The notes beneath the pieces were generated by a model, which saw only the letters and a program-made list of their open reading frames with translations, had not been told where the DNA came from and did no database searches. Of a stretch of DNA of 24,379 nt, positions 14,610 through 19,845 are shown one piece after another. How positions within the stretch are numbered: position 1 is the stretch's first letter; the number at the start of each line of letters is the position of its first letter. Position numbers and translations under genes: made by a program. Where the stretch lies: assembly GCA_023431345.1 (NCBI GenBank), contig JAEYWK010000125.1:1-24379 (forward strand), in the 5' to 3' direction. The stretch comes from Pseudomonadota bacterium. GTDB lineage: Bacteria > Myxococcota_A > Polyangia > Polyangiales > Polyangiaceae.

Positions 14610-15086
14610 GGCCCGTTCGACCAGCTCACCTACTTCGACGGCAGGCCCACGCCGAACGTCGGACTCGATCATGGCGAGCTGTGCAAGAGGAGCGCCGCCG
14701 AGTAGCGCAGCCATGTCGCGAAGCACCGCATCCGCTCCCTGTCCTGCGCAGGTCGCGAAGAGCGCTACCCGCGTTAGCGCTTTGCCGTAGCTCTCGAGGA
14801 AGCCGCGCACGGGGCTGCTGAGCGCGTGATTCCAAGTCGGACTGCCGACGAAGACCAGATCGTAGTTGCGGGGCTGGTGCACGAGCGGCAGCGGCACCGC
14901 GGCGCGCCGGTAGGTGCCCTCGTAGCCGGAACGCAGCCAGCCCCAAAGTCCGAGACGAGAGCGGGGCTCCCGCAGCTCTTCGAGGTCGGCGCCGGTGGCT
15001 CGAGCGATCGCTTCTGCTACGGCGCGCGTGGTACCCGTCCGTGAAAAGTAGACGACCAGAACTTTGGGCGAGCTCGACTGTTCCAC
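14580..15086 (-). CDS. Flavodoxin-like protein
   Basis: This is a flavodoxin-fold protein of about 168 aa. The FMN phosphate-binding loop follows the first strand: VLVVYFSRTGTTRAVAEAIA (about 9-28). YDLVFVGSPTWNHALSSPV (about 74-92) supplies the second isoalloxazine loop (the W), and LFATCAGQGAD the third. It likely carries electrons or reduces a quinone or protein partner in the cytoplasm. GTG 15086 is chosen because it places the flavin loop at the normal distance from the N-terminus. The frame is open to GTG 15269, and the extra 61 residues could be real. It is the last of three minus-strand genes, 40 bp or more after the hemerythrin gene, and overlaps the SRPBCC gene's 3' end. Confidence 0.82.
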   Translation of the reverse strand: MEQSSSPKVLVVYFSRTGTTRAVAEAIARATGADLEELREPRSRLGLWGWLRSGYEGTYRRAAVPLPLVHQPRNYDLVFVGSPTWNHALSSPVRGFLESYGKALTRVALFATCAGQGADAVLRDMAALLGGAPLAQLAMIESDVRRGPAVEVGELVERALLALERLAP

Positions 15087-15309
15087 AGCTCGAGTTGCTG
15101 CAAGCGTCGGACCGCCGCGAAGCACGGAACCTCGACGACGCCCATCGATCGGCGTGCGCAGAATTTGCGCCAGCGTCGTCAGCTCGCGCAGCCATTGCGC
15201 GACCTGTTCCGTCCCAGCATCTGAGCGCGTCCAGCAGTCGTCGTGGCAACGGTGGGGTTCCCCAGGCACCCGAGGGTAGTCCTCGATGTCTAGCGTTCGC
15301 GACCGTCGC

Positions 15310-15810
15310 TCACGTGTGGGTTCGGGATGTGTCGCTCACCCAACGCGCTGCTAGCCGATTTGCCACGGCGACGGTCATGCGCGTCGCTTCTCGCAGGGCA
15401 AGGGCGATGCGGTGCTGTACCGCGACAGAAGCCTTCTCGCCGGCCAAGCGGTAGAGCGCGCTATCTTCCCACTCGGCATGCTCGTCGAGGGTGCGGACGA
15501 GCTCGCTGATGGCCGGCTCACGGACGGAGTGCAGCTCGACCGCGACGCCGAGCTCCGCGACGAGGCGCCGAATCATCTCGTGCTCGCGGCGCGTGCGCTC
15601 GGCTTGCTCGGGGTGACTGGCTTCGACCAGCGGCAGCAGGTATTGCTCCTCAGCGTACAGGTGCGCGAGCAGTCGGTGCTCCAGCTCGCTCCACGTGGCT
15701 TGCAGCTCGAGACCGCTCGGGTCGCGCGCGTCCTGTGAGAGGCGCGCCAGGAGCTGAGAGAGCTCGCGGTGATCTTGGTCGAGGTGGGCCTGGATGTCGT
15801 TCATATCCAC
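15310..15810 (-). CDS. Hemerythrin HHE domain protein
   Basis: This is a 166-aa cation-binding four-helix protein. Candidate di-iron ligands appear in the expected order: H14 (DQDHREL), H48 and H52 with E56 or E57 (LEHRLLAHLYAEEQ), H77 or so (RREHEMIRRL), and H110 with E113 (LDEHAEWED). Such proteins bind oxygen or nitric oxide, or take part in iron and damage responses. The start is GTG 15810 or ATG 15804, two codons apart; GAGTGG before the ATG favours the latter slightly. It lies between the flavodoxin gene downstream and the alcohol dehydrogenase upstream on the same strand. The C-terminal tail after residue 140 is basic and not part of the bundle. Confidence 0.88.
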   Translation of the reverse strand: MDMNDIQAHLDQDHRELSQLLARLSQDARDPSGLELQATWSELEHRLLAHLYAEEQYLLPLVEASHPEQAERTRREHEMIRRLVAELGVAVELHSVREPAISELVRTLDEHAEWEDSALYRLAGEKASVAVQHRIALALREATRMTVAVANRLAARWVSDTSRTHT

Positions 15811-15846
15811 TCAATGGCAAGTCGCATGCCGGGCGCAAACACGCGA

Positions 15847-15860
15847 TAATCAGAGGATTA
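15847..15860. promoter_or_regulatory. TAATC-N4-GATTA palindrome upstream of the hemerythrin gene
   Basis: TAATC (15847-15851) and GATTA (15856-15860) form a perfect 5-4-5 inverted repeat about 40 bp upstream of the hemerythrin start. Its AT content stands out in this host. The 5-4-5 geometry is that of many dimeric regulators, including the FNR/CRP family, but the half-site is not TTGAT. It is a candidate operator only. Confidence 0.35.
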
Positions 15861-15908
15861 CGGAGTAACGATCTGCGGCCGTGCGCAAATTCTGCCGGCG
15901 AGCGCAGC

Positions 15909-15932
15909 GCTTGCGCTTGCGCTTGCCCTTGC
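15909..15932. repeat. Hexanucleotide microsatellite (GCTTGC)x3 plus one variant
   Basis: Three exact GCTTGC units (15909-15926) are followed by CCTTGC (15927-15932), all within the alcohol dehydrogenase-hemerythrin intergenic gap. The tract ends in the 8-bp palindrome TTGCGCAA (15929-15936). It may vary in length by slippage. No coding effect is expected because it lies outside genes. Confidence 0.6.
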
Positions 15933-15990
15933 GCAACGGCCGCGGTGAGAGCTCGAGCGCATGGTACATCGCCGGTTGCCTCCACGCCAT

Positions 15991-17058
15991 TCAAGGACGA
16001 ATCGCGACCTTGAGCACGCCGTCACGTTGCTGCGAGAAGAGCTCGTACGCTTCCTCGATTTGGCCGAGCCCGTAGCTGTGCGTGAGCAGTAGACGCGGCG
16101 AGAACCGGCCGCTGGCGACGACGCTCATGAGGCGCCTCATTCGCTCCTTGCCGCCAGGGCAAAGCGTCGTGACCACGGTATGGTCACCGAGGCCCGCCGC
16201 GAAAGCGTCGAGCGGTACCTGCAAGTGACCCGAGTACACGCCCAGGCTCGAAACGGTGCCGCCGGGGCGCACGCTGCGCAGCGCAGTCTCGAACGTGGCT
16301 TGGAGTCCGAGCGCTTCGATCGCCACGTCAGCGCCACCACCGGTCAGGCGACGAACTTCGGCGATCACGTCTTGCTCGGCGGAGTTGATCACGACGTCGG
16401 CGCCCACCTGTCGAGCCATCTCCAGCCGCGCCGGGATGCGATCGACGCCGATGATGAGCGATGCTCCCGCCAGCTTCGCGCCGGCCGTCGCGCATAGGCC
16501 GATCGGGCCTTGGGCGAACACGACGACAGCATCACCGATGCGAACACCGCCGCGCTCCGCCGCGGAGAATCCGGTCGACATGATGTCGGGGCACATCAGC
16601 ACGTCTTCGTCGCTGAGCTCGGCGGGGATTTTTGCCAAGTTGGCTTGGGCGTTCGGAATGAGCACGTACTCCGCCTGGCAGCCGTTGATGGTGTTGCCGA
16701 AGCGCCACCCGCCGAGGGCTTCGTAGCCTCCGCCGCCATGGTCGCATTGCGAGTGAGTGCCTGACAGACACGCGCGACACTGCCCGCAGGGGGTGATGGC
16801 GCCGACGATGACGCGGTCACCGATTTCGTAGCCGGTCACACCGGCGCCCAACGCGGCGATCACTCCGACCGGCTCGTGCCCCACGATCAGTCCGTCCTTC
16901 ACCGGGTATTCACCGCGAAGGATGTGCACGTCGGTTCCGCAGATGGTCGTCAGCGTGACGCGGACCAGCGCTTCCCCATAGCCAGGCTCGGGCCGCGGAA
17001 CTTCGCGGATCGAGATTTTGCCTTTACGTTCGAAGACGGCGGCTTGCATGGTGGTCAT
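15991..17058 (-). CDS. Zn-dependent alcohol dehydrogenase (MDR superfamily)
   Basis: This 355-aa medium-chain dehydrogenase oxidises or reduces alcohols and aldehydes with NAD(P). Catalytic zinc ligands are C40 (TICGTDVH) and H61-E62 (VGHEPVG). Four structural-zinc cysteines lie at C91, C94, C97 and C105. The Rossmann region starts at VVVFAQGPIGLCA (about 176-188), and IIGVDRIPARLEMA supplies the acidic residue for NAD(H) preference. The layout fits secondary alcohol dehydrogenases such as those from Thermoanaerobacter or Clostridium. The start is ATG 17058 or ATG 17049, both just before QAAVFERKG; an open frame to 17103 lacks family features. The hemerythrin gene follows after 180 bp on the same strand, and a perfect palindrome lies about 100 bp upstream. 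Confidence 0.9.
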   Translation of the reverse strand: MTTMQAAVFERKGKISIREVPRPEPGYGEALVRVTLTTICGTDVHILRGEYPVKDGLIVGHEPVGVIAALGAGVTGYEIGDRVIVGAITPCGQCRACLSGTHSQCDHGGGGYEALGGWRFGNTINGCQAEYVLIPNAQANLAKIPAELSDEDVLMCPDIMSTGFSAAERGGVRIGDAVVVFAQGPIGLCATAGAKLAGASLIIGVDRIPARLEMARQVGADVVINSAEQDVIAEVRRLTGGGADVAIEALGLQATFETALRSVRPGGTVSSLGVYSGHLQVPLDAFAAGLGDHTVVTTLCPGGKERMRRLMSVVASGRFSPRLLLTHSYGLGQIEEAYELFSQQRDGVLKVAIRP

Positions 17059-17154
17059 GACCCGTTGCAGTGCAAACGACGAGCCACGCGAACCAAGCCG
17101 CAAACAGGGACGGTGCGCCCGAGCTCGCGCAAGCCTTGCGTTGCGCCACGATCT

Positions 17155-17177
17155 TACACGCGCTTTTTTCGCGTGTA
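17155..17177. promoter_or_regulatory. 8-bp perfect inverted repeat around an oligo-T core
   Basis: TACACGCG (17155-17162) and CGCGTGTA (17170-17177) are exact reverse complements separated by CTTTTTT. The site lies about 97 bp upstream of the alcohol dehydrogenase start and about 115 bp downstream of the 122-aa membrane protein gene. It is not followed by a T-run on either strand, so it is not a classical terminator. It suits a dimeric repressor of TetR or similar size, or a cruciform-forming hairpin. Confidence 0.45.
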
Positions 17178-17290
17178 GGCGGCTCTGGCTGGTGCAAACG
17201 GCTGCGCGCCGAGCTCCGCAGGCGTCTCGGTGGCGATGAGCCGTTGCCGAGCGACGAAGTGACGATGCCCCGTCGCAACAGGTCGTTGGG

Positions 17291-17659
17291 CTAGCGAGCG
17301 GGGCCGGAATCGCCGGTCGCCAGGTCGCTCACGTCGAGCAAGTATTCGCCTTCGCGCAGCACGCCCGCCGCGCTGGGCGCAGATGAAGGCGAGTCGTGCG
17401 CCGAGTTGCTAGGCGCGGGGGCGCCAGCAGCGTGGCCACTGGGGCGGCCGTAGCCGCTGGTGGCGACGATCGCTGCCAGCACGATGGCCGCGATGCCACC
17501 GAGAACGAGGGCGCTTGCTGCCGTCACGCTGAAGTGCTGCGAGCCGCTCACGCTGAGCCTTATGCCACGCGGGGCGCGTCGTGGCCGCGAGCGAGCGCTG
17601 AGCGCGTCAGCGTCGATTTTCGTCGGGCCCGGTAGAATCGAGCGGAGGTCGCCCGTCAT
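17291..17659 (-). CDS. Hypothetical protein with one transmembrane helix
   Basis: This is a 122-aa protein of unknown function. A basic N-terminal part of about 45 residues (SARSRPRRAPRG) precedes one long hydrophobic helix, VTAASALVLGGIAAIVLAAI (about 50-70). A Gly/Pro/Ser/Ala-rich linker follows, then a short C-terminal segment with GVLREGEYLLDVSDLATGD. By the positive-inside rule the C-terminal part would be periplasmic. The frame is open far upstream to 18097, but that part lies antisense to the VOC gene and is not credible. The ATG at 17659 gives a sensible protein and lies about 33 nt after a -10 on the minus strand. It is divergent from the VOC gene. Confidence 0.6.
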   Translation of the reverse strand: MTGDLRSILPGPTKIDADALSARSRPRRAPRGIRLSVSGSQHFSVTAASALVLGGIAAIVLAAIVATSGYGRPSGHAAGAPAPSNSAHDSPSSAPSAAGVLREGEYLLDVSDLATGDSGPAR

Positions 17660-17698
17660 CAGCACAGATGGGCGAAGCAAGCCCTCCGACCGCTTCGT

Positions 17699-17706
17699 TT
17701 TATAAC
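17699..17706. promoter_or_regulatory. Shared -10 element of a divergent promoter
   Basis: The sequence TTTATAAC reads TATAAC on the plus strand (17701-17706) and TATAAA on the minus strand (17704-17699). Plus-strand initiation near 17713 would precede the ribosome site of the VOC gene. Minus-strand initiation near 17692 would give a leader of about 33 nt for the 122-aa membrane protein. No good -35 is seen on either side. Confidence 0.4.
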
Positions 17707-17728
17707 TCGTTGAAAGGAATGGAGAATC

Positions 17729-18127
17729 ATGAAGATCAAGCACGTTACGGTGTACGTCGACGACCAAGAGCGCGCGCTCCGCTTCTATACGGAGGTGCTC
17801 GGCTTCATCAAAAAGGCCGATTTCACCAACGGCCCTTACCGCTGGCTGACCGTGGCGTCGGCGGACGAGCCGGAAGGCGCTGAGCTGCAACTGGCGCTCA
17901 GCGACGACCCGCCCGCCAAGGCCTACCAGCAGGCGCTGTTCCAGCAGAATCAGAGCGCGGTCATGTTCTCGACCGACGACGTGAAGGCCGACTACGAGCG
18001 CATCAAGGCGCGCGGCGGTGAGTTCGCCATGTCGCCCACCGAAGTCACGGGCGCTACCATCGCTCGCTTGAGCGATACCTGCGGCAACTTCATCCAAATC
18101 ACCCAGCTCCAGCGCTGGCAGGCATGA
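17729..18127 (+). CDS. VOC family (glyoxalase/bleomycin-resistance-like) protein
   Basis: This 132-aa protein has the paired beta-alpha-beta-beta-beta modules of the vicinal oxygen chelate superfamily. IKHVTVYVDDQERALRFYTE (3-22) and its partner segment VMFSTDDVKADYERIKARG (about 77-95) begin the two halves, and DTCGNFIQITQ ends the fold. H5 is a candidate metal ligand. The glutamate usual at the end of the last strand appears as glutamine, so metal-dependent catalysis is doubtful. The start is firm: AAAGGAATGGAG precedes the ATG. It lies 122 bp before the YciI and sigma-factor genes, and VOC proteins of this type are often regulated by or encoded beside ECF42-type sigma factors. Confidence 0.9.
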   Translation: MKIKHVTVYVDDQERALRFYTEVLGFIKKADFTNGPYRWLTVASADEPEGAELQLALSDDPPAKAYQQALFQQNQSAVMFSTDDVKADYERIKARGGEFAMSPTEVTGATIARLSDTCGNFIQITQLQRWQA

Positions 18128-18249
18128 ATCGAGAGCCTGCTCATTGCCGATAACCTACGCTCTGAGGATGATGCGGTGATGACGGCGTTCGCTTCTCTGA
18201 AACGTGGTGAAGCTGACGCTGTCGGCAGCCCGAGCCCGAGGAAATAGAC

Positions 18250-18603
18250 ATGCGCTACATGATGCTGATTTGCCACGACGAAGCCGCGCTCACGCCGGCG
18301 GTCTATAAGGAGCTCGCCGTCGAGTACGGCGCGTTCATGGAGGCGCTCTCCAAAGCCGAGGGCTGTGCGGGCGGCGAGCGGCTGCAGTCGAGCGCTCTGG
18401 CGACGACCGTGCGTCAACAGGACGGCAAGACGACGGTGCTCGACGGCCCGTACGCCGACACGAAGGAGCAGCTGGCTGGCTACTTCGTCGTGGACGTACC
18501 TACCCTCGACGAAGCGATCGCCTGGGCCAAGCGTTGTCCGTCGAGTAAATACGGCTCGATCGAGATTCGGCCCATGCTGGGCCAGTCAGGCGCGAAGCGC
18601 TAA
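18250..18603 (+). CDS. YciI/DGPF-domain protein
   Basis: This 117-aa protein of the YCII-related superfamily has the defining N-terminal strand MRYMMLICHDEAA and the DGPY variant of the DGPF motif at 65-68, followed by ADTKEQLAGYFVVDV. DGPF proteins are ferredoxin-like dimers that very often sit directly upstream of ECF42-group sigma factors. Their biochemical role is not settled. GAGGAAAT before ATG 18250 is a good ribosome site. The TAA stop shares its last A with the sigma-factor ATG (TAATG), so the two are translationally coupled. Confidence 0.93.
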   Translation: MRYMMLICHDEAALTPAVYKELAVEYGAFMEALSKAEGCAGGERLQSSALATTVRQQDGKTTVLDGPYADTKEQLAGYFVVDVPTLDEAIAWAKRCPSSKYGSIEIRPMLGQSGAKR

Positions 18604-19838
18604 TGGTCGTGGATGACGCGCGTCGCGCGGCCGAGCGCGTGGCGCGCGAGAGCTACGGGCGCCTCATCGCCTACTTGGCGGCGAGGACGCGTGACGTGGC
18701 AGGGGCCGAGGACGCGCTGAGCGACGCTTTCGCCGCGGCGCTGCGCACCTGGCCGATCGATGGGGTTCCCGAGAGCCCGGATGCGTGGCTGCTCACCGCG
18801 GCGCGGCGGCGGCAAACCGACGCCGCCCGCCGCAAGCTGGTGCACGACGCCGGGCGAGAGCACCTGCGGTTAATCGGAGACGAGCTCGAGGCGATGGCAG
18901 ACGAACCGAACGCGCTCCCTGATCGTCGACTCTTGCTGATGTTCGCGTGCGCGCACCCCGCGATCGAGGTTGGCATGCGTACGCCCCTGATCTTGCAAAC
19001 CATCTTGGGCTTGACCTCCGAAGACATCGCGGTCGCGTTCTTGGTGCCGCCCAAGACCATGGGGCAGCGGCTCGTACGGGCCAAGACGCGCATCCGTGAC
19101 GCCGGCATCCCGCTCCGCATGCCCGACGCGTCGGAGCTGCCCGAGCGCCTGGCGGCCGTGCTCGACGCCATCTACGCCGCGTATACGAAAGGCTGGAGCG
19201 AACCCTTGGACGACGCGGCGCCAGCGCTGGCCGAGGAAGCGATGTGGCTCGGCAGGCTGGTCGTGTCTCTCCTGCCGCAAGAGCCCGAGGCCAAAGGCAT
19301 GCTCGCGCTGATGTTCTACACGTCCGCCCGCAGCGCAGCGCGGCGTGACGCGAGCGGCGCCTACGTGCCACTCGAAGCCCAAGATACGACGCTCTGGGAC
19401 GACTCGCTCTTGGCGCTGGCGGAGAGCTTGCTGCGCCAGGCGAGCGCGAGCGGCCCGAGCGGTCGCTACCAAATCGAGGCCGCCATTCAGTCGGCTCACG
19501 TGACGCGCCGCTTGACCGGCGTCGCGAACTGGCGAGCCGTGGTCACGCTGTACGACCATTTGCTCTCGCTCACGGGCTCGCCCGTCGTCATGCTCAACCG
19601 CGCCGTGGCACGGGCGGAGCTCGAGGGGCCGCGCGCCGCTTTGGGCGATCTGTCGCGCCTCGAGGCCGATAAGCGGCTGCTCTCCTATCAGCCGTTTTGG
19701 GCCGCGAAGGCTCACTTGTGTGAGCAGGCTGGCGAAACTGCGGCCGCCATCGAGGCGCTGACGGTCGCGATCGGGCTGAGCACGGAGGCCCCCCTGAGGA
19801 GCTACCTCAAGGCGCAGCTCGCGGCCTTGAGGCACTGA
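18603..19838 (+). CDS. ECF42-type RNA polymerase sigma factor with TPR-like C-terminal extension
   Basis: This 411-aa ECF sigma factor is about twice the usual length. The sigma2 region (about 10-75) includes VAGAEDALSDAFAAALRTW and PDAWLLTAARRRQTDAARR. The sigma4 region (about 105-160) includes LGLTSEDIAVAFLVPPKTM and QRLVRAKTRIRDAGI. Residues about 175-411 form the helical DUF6596/TPR-like extension that defines this group, with IYAAYTKGWSEP and PVVMLNRAVARAELEGP. ECF42 factors have no anti-sigma factor; the extension is thought to control activity. It is coupled to the YciI gene by TAATG overlap. It ends 7 bp from the convergent kelch lipoprotein gene. Confidence 0.95.
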   Translation: MVVDDARRAAERVARESYGRLIAYLAARTRDVAGAEDALSDAFAAALRTWPIDGVPESPDAWLLTAARRRQTDAARRKLVHDAGREHLRLIGDELEAMADEPNALPDRRLLLMFACAHPAIEVGMRTPLILQTILGLTSEDIAVAFLVPPKTMGQRLVRAKTRIRDAGIPLRMPDASELPERLAAVLDAIYAAYTKGWSEPLDDAAPALAEEAMWLGRLVVSLLPQEPEAKGMLALMFYTSARSAARRDASGAYVPLEAQDTTLWDDSLLALAESLLRQASASGPSGRYQIEAAIQSAHVTRRLTGVANWRAVVTLYDHLLSLTGSPVVMLNRAVARAELEGPRAALGDLSRLEADKRLLSYQPFWAAKAHLCEQAGETAAAIEALTVAIGLSTEAPLRSYLKAQLAALRH

Positions 19839-19845
19839 GGGCGGC

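Noticed and set aside
17155..17177. Intrinsic terminator at the inverted repeat
   Set aside because: The T-run sits in the loop, not after the stem, on both strands.
17660..18097. N-terminal extension of the 122-aa membrane protein
   Set aside because: The extension is antisense to the well-supported VOC gene and has shadow-frame composition.
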